64,000 bases of DNA, taken from the NCBI RefSeq assembly GCF_001040705.1, contig NZ_CVQP01000005.1, forward strand, positions 269,884 through 333,883, given 5' to 3'. Positions 8,197-16,610 of the stretch are shown in pieces (position 1 is the stretch's first letter; the number at the start of each line of letters is the position of its first letter). Under the pieces are notes generated by a model. It worked only from the letters and a program-made list of their open reading frames with translations, was not told the origin of the DNA and ran no database searches. A program made the position numbers and the translations under genes. This DNA is from Rhodococcus sp. RD6.2 (GTDB lineage Bacteria; Actinomycetota; Actinomycetes; Mycobacteriales; Mycobacteriaceae).

Positions 8197-8940
8197 ATGA
8201 GGCTCGAGAACAAGGTCGCCGTCATCACGGGCGGCGCGGGCGGCATCGGACGCGGCATCGTCCGCGCATTCACCAAGGAAGGCGCGAAGGTCCTGTTCGT
8301 CGACATCAACGACGACGCGGGACACGCCCTCGAAGCCGAACTCGGCGGTGCCGCACGGTTCCTGAACGCCGACATCTCCGTGGAGGCGAGCGCCGCCGCC
8401 ATCGTGGAGGCGGCGGTCGAGGCCTTCGGCAAGGTCGACGTCCTGGTCAACAACGCGCACGCGTCTCGGCAGGCTCCCTTGCTGCAGACCACCCAGGAGA
8501 TGCTGGACCTGTCGTTCGGAACCGGCTTCTACCCGACGTTCTGGCTGATGAAGGCGGCGCATCCGCAGCTCGCCGCAAACCGGGGTTCGGTCATCAACTT
8601 CGCGTCGGGTGCGGGTATCGAGGGCCAGCTGACGCAGGGGTCGTACGCCGCCGCGAAGGAGGCGATCCGGGCGATCAGCCGCGTCGCCGCCAACGAGTGG
8701 GCCGCCGACGACGTCAACGTCAACATCATCTCGCCGCTGGCGCTGACCGAGGGCGTCCAGGCCTACATCGAGGCGAATCCCGGTGTCGAGGAAGCACTTC
8801 TCGCGAAGACCCCGCTGCACCGGTTCGGCGACCCCGAGTCCGACATCGGCCGGGTCGCGGTGTTCCTCGCCAGCGCCGACGCGAGTTACATGACCGGCCA
8901 GACCCTGATGGTCGACGGCGGCAGCATCAAGCTCCGCTGA
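8197..8940 (+). CDS. Short-chain dehydrogenase/reductase
   Basis: A 247-residue classical SDR. TGGAGGIGRG binds the cofactor and Asp in FVDIND after beta-2 favours NAD. VNNAHAS replaces the usual NNAG-x pattern, with His in place of Gly. The catalytic Ser lies in FASGAG and YAAAK provides Tyr/Lys. Its C-terminus MTGQTLMVDGGSIKLR is standard. The start at 8197 has GAAGGAG upstream and the gene is co-transcribed with the Hsd4A-like gene. The substrate is probably a hydroxysteroid or hydroxyacyl-CoA (inferred from context only). Confidence 0.75.
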   Translation: MRLENKVAVITGGAGGIGRGIVRAFTKEGAKVLFVDINDDAGHALEAELGGAARFLNADISVEASAAAIVEAAVEAFGKVDVLVNNAHASRQAPLLQTTQEMLDLSFGTGFYPTFWLMKAAHPQLAANRGSVINFASGAGIEGQLTQGSYAAAKEAIRAISRVAANEWAADDVNVNIISPLALTEGVQAYIEANPGVEEALLAKTPLHRFGDPESDIGRVAVFLASADASYMTGQTLMVDGGSIKLR

Positions 8941-8945
8941 CACCC

Positions 8946-8985
8946 GTGCGCACTTCTGGTGGTGCGAGCCACCAGAAGTGCGCAC
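8946..8985. terminator. Perfect 17-bp hairpin between convergent genes
   Basis: GTGCGCACTTCTGGTGG (8946-8962) and its exact complement (8969-8985) enclose a 6-nt loop. It lies between the converging SDR stop at 8940 and lipase stop at 9002. It has no U-tract and may serve as a bidirectional terminator or be one copy of a dispersed palindrome. Confidence 0.65.
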
Positions 8986-9001
8986 AGTGATCGCTCCGCG
9001 T

Positions 9002-10159
9002 CTACCGCAGTGCCGCAACGAACGCCTGCGCATCCTCCAGGGACGCCGCGACACTGGCGCGATGGTCTGCGCCCTCGTAGGTGCGCAGATCCACCTGGGC
9101 ACCCGAGTCACGCAGGCTCTTCACCACGACGTCGGTCGCGGCAGGCGTCACCAACTGGTCGGTCGTCCCCTGCGCGACGAGCAGCGGCACCTTCGGCTTC
9201 GCGTTGGCCGGCTCCTGCGCGGCGAGGTACTGCGTCCACGGCCCGAGATCGGCCTCGGGCCGGATCGCCTTGTCCACGGGCACCGACGGGATCGCAGCCC
9301 GGATGTCCGCGATGCAGCCGGTGCGCGCGGCGGCGATCAGCGGTTCGGCCTCCGGTGTCGCGATGTCCTCGGGCTTGATCGCGGGATCCGCCGCCGCGGC
9401 TCCGAGCAGGGTGAGCGGGAAGAAGGCCAGCGCGGGCGCAATCGCCGGGTTTCCGGACTTGATGTACGCGGGGGTCTGGCTCAGCCCGCTGCCGGGTGCG
9501 ACCGAGATCGCTCCGAGCAGGGTGAGCTCCGGCGCGTAGTCGACGGCCAGCTCCGAGGCGCTGATCGCGGCGGCACCACCCTGACTGTGGCCGCCGACGA
9601 CCCACCGGCTTCCGACGCCAGGGTCGAGATTCCTTGCTGCCCTGACGATGTCGGTCACTGCGTTCGACTCGGACTGCGCGTTGAGATAGGTGTGGTCACC
9701 GGGCGTGCCCATGCCTTCGTAGTCGGTCTGGACGACGACGTAGCCCGCCTTCACCCACTCGTCGAGGGTTGCGCTCACGGCGCCGACGTAGTCGTGAACC
9801 GGACCGTCGACAGTGTCCCGGGAGGGTGCGCACACGTCGGCGATGCCCGTGGTGCCGTGCGCCCAGCTGAGCACCGGCCAACCACCCTCCGGCGCGACGC
9901 CCTGCGGGATCGCCACGGTACCGGTGACGGCGATCGGCTTCCCACTGCCGTTCTCGGACAGGTAGGTGACGGCTTCGCTGCGGGCCGCGCTCGGCAGCAC
10001 GGCCGCGTTGGTCAGCGGCTGCGCCGAGACCACGTCACCGGCTTCCGGGAGCAGCCCGGCGTCATCGGAGCCGGTCGAGATGGAGCCGGTCCATACCGTC
10101 GCGGCGGCCGCGAGCCCTCCTATCATTCGGAGCGAGACAGCGGAGAGGGACGGGTGCAT
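9002..10159 (-). CDS. Secreted lipase of the LIP (secretory lipase) family
   Basis: A 385-residue exported alpha/beta hydrolase. The N-terminal segment MHPSLSAVSLRMIGGLAAAATVW is a likely Sec signal or anchor. The mature part carries PVLSWAHGTTG, DYEGMGTPG, the nucleophile motif GHSQGG, a Lys/Pro-rich strand leading to VAQGTTDQLV (acid) and YEGADH (His), the pattern of the LIP family described in Candida and actinobacteria. Expected to hydrolyse ester lipids outside the cell. The ATG at 10159 has CGGAGGCACT directly upstream. It is divergent from a TetR gene with a palindrome in the 67-nt gap, so repression by that regulator is likely. Confidence 0.8.
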   Translation of the reverse strand: MHPSLSAVSLRMIGGLAAAATVWTGSISTGSDDAGLLPEAGDVVSAQPLTNAAVLPSAARSEAVTYLSENGSGKPIAVTGTVAIPQGVAPEGGWPVLSWAHGTTGIADVCAPSRDTVDGPVHDYVGAVSATLDEWVKAGYVVVQTDYEGMGTPGDHTYLNAQSESNAVTDIVRAARNLDPGVGSRWVVGGHSQGGAAAISASELAVDYAPELTLLGAISVAPGSGLSQTPAYIKSGNPAIAPALAFFPLTLLGAAAADPAIKPEDIATPEAEPLIAAARTGCIADIRAAIPSVPVDKAIRPEADLGPWTQYLAAQEPANAKPKVPLLVAQGTTDQLVTPAATDVVVKSLRDSGAQVDLRTYEGADHRASVAASLEDAQAFVAALR

Positions 10160-10205
10160 AGTGCCTCCGAGCAGAGTGGCGAGGCGGGCATGCCTCACAG
10201 ACAAT

Positions 10206-10221
10206 TAAGAAGGTTTTCTTA
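10206..10221. promoter_or_regulatory. TetR-type operator overlapping the tetR start region
   Basis: TAAGAAGGTTTTCTTA has perfect 6-bp arms and a 4-bp centre. It ends five bases before the GTG of the TetR gene at 10227 and lies 47 bp from the lipase start, so it can serve both promoters. Confidence 0.6.
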
Positions 10222-10226
10222 GTACC

Positions 10227-10859
10227 GTGACAGAGACACACCAGTCAAGGGGTAAGGAGTCGCTCGTTGTGACTGCCGAGCGGCTCGTCGCCGAGCGCGG
10301 CCTGCACGGCGTCCGGGTCAGCGAGGTCGTCCGGGAAGCGGGCCACAAGAACAATTCCGCCGTCGTCTACCACTTCGGATCATGGGAAGGCCTGCTCCAG
10401 GCCGTGTGGCAACGGCACACCGAACCGGTCGCCGTCGACCGTGCCGTCCTCATCGCCGCCGCGATCGACCGCGGCGACTACGACCTGCGCGCGATGGTCG
10501 AGGCGTACGTGCGACCGATCGTCACGGAACTCGGTCGGCACCAACCGAGCTACTGGGCGCGGTTCAACGAGCAGTGGCTCGCCACGATCGCCCTCGACAT
10601 CTTCACGCTCGACGACAAGACCATCGCCCGACAACCCCGCGCGGACACGACGACGCTCATCCACAACCTGCTCATCGACATCGCCGGCTCGTTGGACCAC
10701 CTGAGCGACGCGGCCCGCACCCGCCGGACCGCCCTGATGACGCGGTACGTCATCGCGGCGCTGGCCGCGTGGGAACGTGGCGACGAGGACAGTCAGTCCC
10801 TCGACGACCTCGCACAGGACCTCGTCAGCACGTCCCTCGCGATGCTCCTGGCACCGTAG
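10227..10859 (+). CDS. TetR-family regulator
   Basis: A 210-residue regulator. The helix-turn-helix is SRGKESLVVTAERLVAERGLHGVRVSEVVREAG followed by NNSAVVYHFGSWEGLLQAVW. The GTG at 10227 has no ribosome site because a palindromic operator sits right before it, so the mRNA is probably leaderless. A GTG at 10269 has GGTAAGGAG upstream but would cut away half of helix 1, so 10227 is preferred. It is divergent from the secreted lipase gene and is the probable repressor of both. The ligand domain is not recognisable; a lipid or acyl ligand is a guess from the neighbour. Confidence 0.8.
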   Translation: MTETHQSRGKESLVVTAERLVAERGLHGVRVSEVVREAGHKNNSAVVYHFGSWEGLLQAVWQRHTEPVAVDRAVLIAAAIDRGDYDLRAMVEAYVRPIVTELGRHQPSYWARFNEQWLATIALDIFTLDDKTIARQPRADTTTLIHNLLIDIAGSLDHLSDAARTRRTALMTRYVIAALAAWERGDEDSQSLDDLAQDLVSTSLAMLLAP

Positions 10860-10868
10860 GCGGGTCCG

Positions 10869-11819
10869 TCACCGCATGCGGTGATCGGTGACCGCCATTC
10901 GGGGACCGAACTTCGGCTTCACGGCCTGACCGCTGACCTCCAGCAGTCGGACGGCCCGATAGCGCTGGGGGCGGAGAGGTTCCAGGTACTCGACCATCCC
11001 GGCATCGTCGAGCGGACGACCGAGCAGTGACCATCCGACCATCGCGGCGAGGTGGAAGTCCCCGACCGACAGCGCGTCGGCGTCACCGAGTGCGCGTTGG
11101 GCGACCTCGGCGGCTGTCCACACCCCGATCCCGGGGACGGCGCGCAGTCGGGTCGACGCCTCGTCCGGAGGCATCGTCACCGCCAGTTCGAGACGGTCGG
11201 CGACCGCGGCGGCGGTGACGATGGTGCGGGACCGTTTCGGATCGACCCCTGCACGGTGGAATTCCCACGACGGAATGCGGCGCCACGCGTCAGCCGTCGG
11301 CGGCACCCGCATCCCCGCCGGCGCGGGCCCGGGGGCAGGAACACCGTGCGCGGTGACCAGCCGTCGCCAGGACGCGCGGGCCGCGATGCCGTGCACCTTC
11401 TGTTCCAGGACGGCGGGGACGAGGGATTCGAAGACGCGCCCGGTCCGCGGGATGCGGAGGCCGGGCAGGCGCCGGTGCGCCTCGACGAGTTTCGGGTGCT
11501 CGGGAGCGAAATCCGTTGCGGTGTCGCTCTCTCCGAGGAGGTCAGGCAGGGTGTCGACGAACTCCCGCGCACCGTCACCCCACGCGCGGACGCCGACGGT
11601 CGTGGCGTCGATCTGCACGAGGCGACCGGTGACGGGACCGCTGCGCATCATCGACGTCCGCCACAGCGCACCGTCCGAGGCGATGCGGTGACAGGGGTCG
11701 CCCCGTCCGCGGCCGAGTATCGCGAGCGACGCCGCCATGAGCAGAGGCCGATCGCTGCGGTGCAGTGTTTCCACCTCCCCACCATTCGCGAACCCGGAAC
11801 TGGTCATGGCTTCCACCAT
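10869..11819 (-). CDS. DNA-3-methyladenine glycosylase II-like (AlkA, HhH-GPD) protein
   Basis: A base-excision glycosylase of about 316 residues. The diagnostic helix-hairpin-helix PGIGVWTAAEVAQRALGDADA is followed by VGDFHL, whose Asp is the catalytic residue of the HhH-GPD family; LEQKVHGIAA precedes it as in AlkA proteins. The N-terminal half would be the TBP-like AlkA_N domain. Two close Met codons (11819 and 11807) compete; neither has a strong ribosome site. It converges with tetR, leaving only 9 nt between stops, and is divergent from whiB. Expected to remove alkylated purines from DNA. Confidence 0.75.
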   Translation of the reverse strand: MVEAMTSSGFANGGEVETLHRSDRPLLMAASLAILGRGRGDPCHRIASDGALWRTSMMRSGPVTGRLVQIDATTVGVRAWGDGAREFVDTLPDLLGESDTATDFAPEHPKLVEAHRRLPGLRIPRTGRVFESLVPAVLEQKVHGIAARASWRRLVTAHGVPAPGPAPAGMRVPPTADAWRRIPSWEFHRAGVDPKRSRTIVTAAAVADRLELAVTMPPDEASTRLRAVPGIGVWTAAEVAQRALGDADALSVGDFHLAAMVGWSLLGRPLDDAGMVEYLEPLRPQRYRAVRLLEVSGQAVKPKFGPRMAVTDHRMR

Positions 11820-11947
11820 AGGGACGTGTCGGACGTCATGCCTCAGTCCGGCGGTCCGGGACGTTCGACCCTGTTGCCGCGGCATGCCGTCACGCAAGGG
11901 TGAAGGGTGAGCCCACGCGAGTGCGGGGCAGGCAGGAGGAGCCGGAG

Positions 11948-12379
11948 ATGAGCACTGTGACCACCGGAGCGAGCGACGTTGCGTCGTGGTACGTCGACCC
12001 CGACCGGCCCTGCGCTCAGACCCCCGAGGCGTGGTGGTTCCCCGCGCCACGCGCGTCCCGGACCACGACCGCCCAGGTTGCGGCCCTGTGCGTCCGGTGC
12101 CCGGTCCGCGCGCAGTGCGCCGACGACGCTCGCACCTGCGACGACCGCTACGGCATTCGTGCCGGGGTCGACCTCGGCCACGTCGCCGAACCGGACCGGT
12201 CCCTCGTACTCGCGCAGATCGCAGGTTCGTCCACCCCGGACTGCGAGCCGATCGCGGTGGGACGTAAAGGCTTTCGCCGGGCCCCTGCCGAACTGATCCA
12301 CCTGCCACGGGCCGGCGTCACGCACAGGGCGGACGCCGGTCGAGTGTCGGCAGCACCTCGTGCGATGACACTTCGGTAG
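11948..12379 (+). CDS. WhiB-like iron-sulfur regulator
   Basis: A 143-residue WhiB-like protein. Cys22, Cys48, Cys51 and Cys57 give the C-x25-C-x2-C-x5-C pattern that binds a [4Fe-4S] cluster (PCAQTPEAWWFP ... CVRCPVRAQC); an extra Cys64 follows. The usual G[IV]WGG turn is altered to YGIRAG, which is unusual. A roughly 45-residue basic tail with RKGFRR may contact DNA. The ATG at 11948 has GGAGGA seven bases upstream and is preferred over an earlier Met at 11900. It stands alone between a DNA glycosylase and an Lrp regulator. Which Wbl class it belongs to is not clear. Confidence 0.8.
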   Translation: MSTVTTGASDVASWYVDPDRPCAQTPEAWWFPAPRASRTTTAQVAALCVRCPVRAQCADDARTCDDRYGIRAGVDLGHVAEPDRSLVLAQIAGSSTPDCEPIAVGRKGFRRAPAELIHLPRAGVTHRADAGRVSAAPRAMTLR

Positions 12380-12424
12380 GCGCTTCCGTCGGCGTCTTCG
12401 GCCGGCGGCCGACTGCCCTGTCGC

Positions 12425-12937
12425 TCAGCCCTCGTCGCGATCACCTGCCGCCGACCGCCCATGTCCCGCCTGGTGGGTGAGGTGATCGATCAGCGGCTGC
12501 GTGCGGTACTTGATCGCGGTGGTCAGCGCCAGGGTGGTCGAGGTGTGCGCGACGCCCTCGATGCCGAGGATCCGCTCGAGGACATGGAGGAGTTCCTCAT
12601 GGGAGGGCGCCGCGATGCGGATGAGCAGGTCCTCGCGTCCCGTCGTCGTGTGCGCTTCGAGCACCTCCGGTATCCCGCGAAGCTGCTCGAGGACACCCTT
12701 CAATCTGCCCTGGACGGTCTCGGCTCCGACGAACGCCAGCACCGGTAGCCCGACGGTGGGGAAGTCGATGTCCGGGCGGTAGCCGGACACCACGCCGGTC
12801 TCCTCGAGCCGCCGCATTCGGGACGCGACGGTGTTGCGGGCGACGCCGAGACGGGAGGCCAGATCCATGATCTGCGCTCGCGGGTCCGCGGTGAGGAGTT
12901 CGAGTAGTGCGGCGTCGAGTTCGTCGATACTGATCAC
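12425..12937 (-). CDS. Lrp/AsnC-family regulator
   Basis: A 170-residue feast/famine regulator. An N-terminal winged helix (IDELDAALLELLTADPRAQIMDLASRLGVARNTVASRMRRLEETGVV) is followed by an RAM ligand-binding domain (VLAFVGAETVQGRL..., TTGREDLLIRI). The GTG at 12937 is chosen because GGGAGA precedes it and the fold starts there; upstream codons look like intergenic sequence. It is divergent from the indolepyruvate oxidoreductase gene, a very common arrangement in which the Lrp protein senses an aromatic or branched-chain amino acid and controls the neighbouring 2-oxoacid catabolic gene. Confidence 0.88.
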   Translation of the reverse strand: MISIDELDAALLELLTADPRAQIMDLASRLGVARNTVASRMRRLEETGVVSGYRPDIDFPTVGLPVLAFVGAETVQGRLKGVLEQLRGIPEVLEAHTTTGREDLLIRIAAPSHEELLHVLERILGIEGVAHTSTTLALTTAIKYRTQPLIDHLTHQAGHGRSAAGDRDEG

Positions 12938-12954
12938 GGTGCTGCTCTCCCTGG

Positions 12955-12970
12955 AGTGATGTGGGTCACA
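12955..12970. promoter_or_regulatory. CRP/GlxR-like site between the lrp-like and oxidoreductase genes
   Basis: AGTGATGTGGGTCACA matches TGTGA-N6-TCACA at all but the first base. It lies directly upstream of the Lrp GTG and about 120 bp from the oxidoreductase start. Confidence 0.45.
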
Positions 12971-13088
12971 ACTGATCATACTGCCACGCTGAAACTCCGA
13001 CTGTTGACGCTGCCGATACCTAGTTCGATCATTACTGCACCTCAAGGATGCAATTCGACTCCGCAGCGACCAGCAGAGGAGCCACACA

Positions 13089-16000
13089 ATGACCGAACTC
13101 GCCGACCACCCCTCCGTAGCGAGTCCGTACGACCTCGACGACCGCTACCGACCCGGCACGGGACCCGTGCTGCTCACCGGTGTGCAGGCCATCGCCCGAC
13201 TCCTCGTCGAACAGCATGTACGCGACCTGCGTGCAGGTCACCGCGTCGGAACCTTCGTCTCCGGCTACCAGGGCAGCCCTCTCGGCGGCGTCGACAAGAT
13301 GCTGCTGGGCATGCCGACCGTGCTCACCGAGCACGACATCACGTTCGTCCCCGGACTCAACGAGGAACTCGCCGCCACCTCGGTGTGGGGCAGCCAGGCC
13401 GACCTGAGCGAGTTCGGCGGAACCGCCACCCACGACGGCGTCGTCGGCGTCTGGTACGGCAAGGGCCCCGGCGTGGACCGCGCCACCGACGCCCTGCGGC
13501 ACGCGAACATGTACGGCGTCAGCTCCCGTGGCGGCATGCTGCTGCTCGTCGGCGACGACCCGGCTTCGAAGTCCTCCACCGTCCCTGCCGTCAGCGAACG
13601 ATCGCTCGCCGCGCTCGGCATTCCGGTCCTGTTCCCGCGCAACGCCGCCGAGATCGTCACGATGGGAATGCACGGCATCGCGATGTCCCGGGCGTCGGGC
13701 TGCATCGTCGCGCTCAAGATCATCGCCGACGTCGCCGACGGCGCGTGGAGCATCGATGGAACCGTCTCCGACATCGACATCACCATTCCCGAGATCAGCT
13801 GGGAAGGACGCCCGTTCACGTATCTGCAGCGTCCGATGGCCGTCCCGACGGACAGCGTGATCGCCGAAGCCGACCTGTACGGCCCGCGTACCGAGCTGGT
13901 CCGTGCCTACGGCGCCGCCAACCACCTCGACGTCGTCGAGGTGAACCCACGCTCGGCACGCATCGGATTCGCCGCCACCGGAGCCACGTTCGACGCCCTT
14001 CGTCAGGCGCTGACGGACCTCGGTGTCGACGAGCAGGGGATGCACCGCGCAGGAATCCGCCTGCTGCGCATCGGGATGCCGACGCCTCTCGGCGCCGATC
14101 GCGTCCTCGATTTCGCCGCCGGGCTCGAACGCCTCGTCGTGGTCGAGGACAAGACCGCGTTCGTCGAGACACAGATCCGGGAGATCCTCTACGGCTCTGA
14201 GCACACGCCGCAGATCCTCGGCAAGCGGGACGCGAATGGCCGGCCGCTGATGCCGGTGGACGGCGAACTGACAGCGGGCCGGATCGCCGGGCCGCTGCGC
14301 CGCGTGCTTCGCGATGTGGTGGAGACGAAAAAGGCTCTTCCCCCGCAGCTCTCGCTGGAGGTTCTGTCGACCGAGCGCACCCCCTACTTCTGTAGCGGCT
14401 GCCCGCACAACCGCTCCACGGCACTGCCGGAAGGCTCGATCGGCGGCGGCGGCATCGGCTGCCACACGATGGTCACCATCTCGAACCGCGAGGACAGCAA
14501 GGTCACCGGCCTGACCCAGATGGGTGGCGAGGGAAGCCAGTGGATCGGGCAGGCCCCGTTCACGGACATCCCGCATCTGTTCCAGAACGTCGGCGACGGC
14601 ACCTTCTTCCACTCCGGGCAGCTCGCCGTGCAGGCATGCGTCGCCGCGGGCGTGAACATCACCTACAAGTTGCTCTACAACGAAGTCGTCGCCATGACCG
14701 GCGCCCAGGACGCCCCGGGCATGCTCACCGTCGCGCAGCTGACCCACAAGCTCACCACCGAGGGCGTCAAGAAGATCGTCATCTGCGCCGACGAACCCAA
14801 ACGGCACAACAGGAAACAGCTCGCCAAGGGCACCGTGCTGTGGCATCGCGACCGGCTCGACGAGGCGCAGCGGATGCTCCGCGAGATCGACGGCGTCACG
14901 GTGCTGATCTACGACCAGCACTGCGCCGCCGATGCCCGTCGTCAGCGCAAGCGCGGCACCCTGCCCGCTCGCGCCACCCGCGTCGTCATCAACGAAGCGG
15001 TGTGCGAGGGCTGCGGCGACTGCGGCACCAAGTCGAACTGCCTGTCGGTACAACCCGTGGAGACGGAGTTCGGCCGCAAGACCCGGATCGACCAGACGTC
15101 GTGCAACACCGACTACTCGTGCCTCGACGGCGACTGCCCGTCCTTCGTCACTGTCGAGGAGGCGCCTTCGGGTAAGGCCAGGTCCACCAAGAAGTCCCGC
15201 CGTACGCCTCCTGCCGTCACCGCCCCGGAGCTCGGGGCACCGACCGGAACCCAGAACGTCTACCTCGTCGGCATCGGCGGCACCGGCATCGTCACCGTCA
15301 ACCAGGTACTCGGCACCGCCGCCCTGCGCGCCGGATACGAGGTGGAGTCGCTCGACCAGATCGGCTTGAGCCAGAAGGCCGGCCCCGTCGTCTCGCATCT
15401 GCGCTACTCCACCGGCGCACTCGAGCCCTCGAACCGGCTCACTCCGGGCAGCGCGGACGCGATCATCGCGTTCGATCTGCTCACCACCGCGACCCCGAAG
15501 AACCTCGCGTTCGGTGACCGTTCGTCGACGGTGACGGTGGCCTCGACCAGCCGGACACCGACCGGGGACATGGTGTACGACAAGTCGGTTCGTCACCCCG
15601 ACGAGGATCAGTTGCTGGACCGGATCGGCACGATGTCGCGGTCGGTGTCGTCGTTCGACGCCCTGGCCGCCGCGCAGGAGCTGTTCGGCAGCACGACGTC
15701 CGCGAACTTCCTGCTGATCGGTGCTGCGTTTCAGTCCGGTGGGCTGCGCATCCCCTCCGACGCGATCGAGGAGGCCATCGGGATCAACGGTGTCGCGGTC
15801 GACACCAACCTCGCGGCCTTCCGCTGGGGCCGCGTCGCGATCGCCGACCCCGGCACCTTCCGTGCGGCGACGGAGCGCGCGCCACGCGCACCGAAACCGG
15901 TTCCCGCGCATCTCCTGTCGGGAACGACACTGGACGGCGAGGTTCGCCGCCTCGTCGAACGGCGCGCAGCGGACCTCGTCGACTTCCAGTCGGAGAAGCT

Positions 16001-16553
16001 GGCGCGGCGGTACGTCGAGGCAGTGCAGGAAGCATGGGCTGCCGAGCGTGATGTCACCGATCGCACCGAGTTCAGCGAAGCGGTGGCCCGCGGACTGTAC
16101 AAGTTCACCGCGTACAAGGACGAGTACGAGGTCGCGCGGTTGCTCGTCGACCCCGACTTCGTCGCGGACGTGCAGTCGCAGGTTCCGGGCGGCACGCAGT
16201 TGACGTACAAGCTCCACCCGCCTGCGCTGCGCGCCCTCGGCCGGAAGAAGAAGATCGGCCTCGGCCCGAAGTCACATGCGGCGCTGAAGGTTCTCGCGAA
16301 GGGCAAGGTGCTGCGCGGAACCAAGCTGGATCCGTTCGGCTACGCGCACGTGCGCCGCGTCGAGCGGGACCTGCTCGCGCACTACACCGCGACGGTGCAC
16401 GACCTGGCGACTTCCCTGACCGCCGACTCGTACGACCGCGCCGTCGAGATCGCCGCGCTGCCGGACCTGGTCCGCGGCTACGAGTCCGTCAAGCTCGGCA
16501 ACGTCGAGCTGTACCGCGACCGCCTCCGCGCCCTCGGCGTCACTCCCCGCTAG
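13089..16553 (+). CDS. Indolepyruvate ferredoxin oxidoreductase-type enzyme, fused single chain
   Basis: A 1154-residue enzyme that oxidatively decarboxylates aryl or branched 2-oxo acids to acyl-CoA, passing electrons to ferredoxin. The N-terminal TPP-binding (pyrimidine) part holds GYQGSPLGGVD and LNEELAATSVWG; the TPP/Mg part holds FCSGCPHN and GGGIGCH. A Cys-rich insert (about 635-690, CEGCGDCGTKSNC and CNTDYSCLDGDCP) is expected to bind iron-sulfur clusters. The gamma domain starts at about 718 with VYLVGIGGTGIVTVNQVLG. Length and order fit the fused actinobacterial/proteobacterial form. GAGGAG precedes the start. Divergent Lrp-type regulator and a palindrome-like site suggest amino-acid control. 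Confidence 0.88.
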   Translation: MTELADHPSVASPYDLDDRYRPGTGPVLLTGVQAIARLLVEQHVRDLRAGHRVGTFVSGYQGSPLGGVDKMLLGMPTVLTEHDITFVPGLNEELAATSVWGSQADLSEFGGTATHDGVVGVWYGKGPGVDRATDALRHANMYGVSSRGGMLLLVGDDPASKSSTVPAVSERSLAALGIPVLFPRNAAEIVTMGMHGIAMSRASGCIVALKIIADVADGAWSIDGTVSDIDITIPEISWEGRPFTYLQRPMAVPTDSVIAEADLYGPRTELVRAYGAANHLDVVEVNPRSARIGFAATGATFDALRQALTDLGVDEQGMHRAGIRLLRIGMPTPLGADRVLDFAAGLERLVVVEDKTAFVETQIREILYGSEHTPQILGKRDANGRPLMPVDGELTAGRIAGPLRRVLRDVVETKKALPPQLSLEVLSTERTPYFCSGCPHNRSTALPEGSIGGGGIGCHTMVTISNREDSKVTGLTQMGGEGSQWIGQAPFTDIPHLFQNVGDGTFFHSGQLAVQACVAAGVNITYKLLYNEVVAMTGAQDAPGMLTVAQLTHKLTTEGVKKIVICADEPKRHNRKQLAKGTVLWHRDRLDEAQRMLREIDGVTVLIYDQHCAADARRQRKRGTLPARATRVVINEAVCEGCGDCGTKSNCLSVQPVETEFGRKTRIDQTSCNTDYSCLDGDCPSFVTVEEAPSGKARSTKKSRRTPPAVTAPELGAPTGTQNVYLVGIGGTGIVTVNQVLGTAALRAGYEVESLDQIGLSQKAGPVVSHLRYSTGALEPSNRLTPGSADAIIAFDLLTTATPKNLAFGDRSSTVTVASTSRTPTGDMVYDKSVRHPDEDQLLDRIGTMSRSVSSFDALAAAQELFGSTTSANFLLIGAAFQSGGLRIPSDAIEEAIGINGVAVDTNLAAFRWGRVAIADPGTFRAATERAPRAPKPVPAHLLSGTTLDGEVRRLVERRAADLVDFQSEKLARRYVEAVQEAWAAERDVTDRTEFSEAVARGLYKFTAYKDEYEVARLLVDPDFVADVQSQVPGGTQLTYKLHPPALRALGRKKKIGLGPKSHAALKVLAKGKVLRGTKLDPFGYAHVRRVERDLLAHYTATVHDLATSLTADSYDRAVEIAALPDLVRGYESVKLGNVELYRDRLRALGVTPR

Positions 16554-16560
16554 GGGTAAG

Positions 16561-16597
16561 GGGAACCCGCGCCCGGTCCGACCAGGCGCGGGTTCTC
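16561..16597. terminator. Terminator hairpin between convergent genes
   Basis: An 11-bp perfect stem (GAACCCGCGCC, 16563-16573, with 16585-16595) plus one flanking pair encloses an 11-nt loop. It is followed by CTCCTCGTCC and serves the converging genes ending at 16553 and 16611. Confidence 0.75.
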
Positions 16598-16610
16598 CTC
16601 GTCCTGGGGG

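Noticed and set aside
13032-16217. A 1061-codon open frame on the minus strand
   Set aside because: It is the antisense shadow of the indolepyruvate oxidoreductase gene; GC-rich codons leave the opposite strand open. The sense protein has all family motifs.
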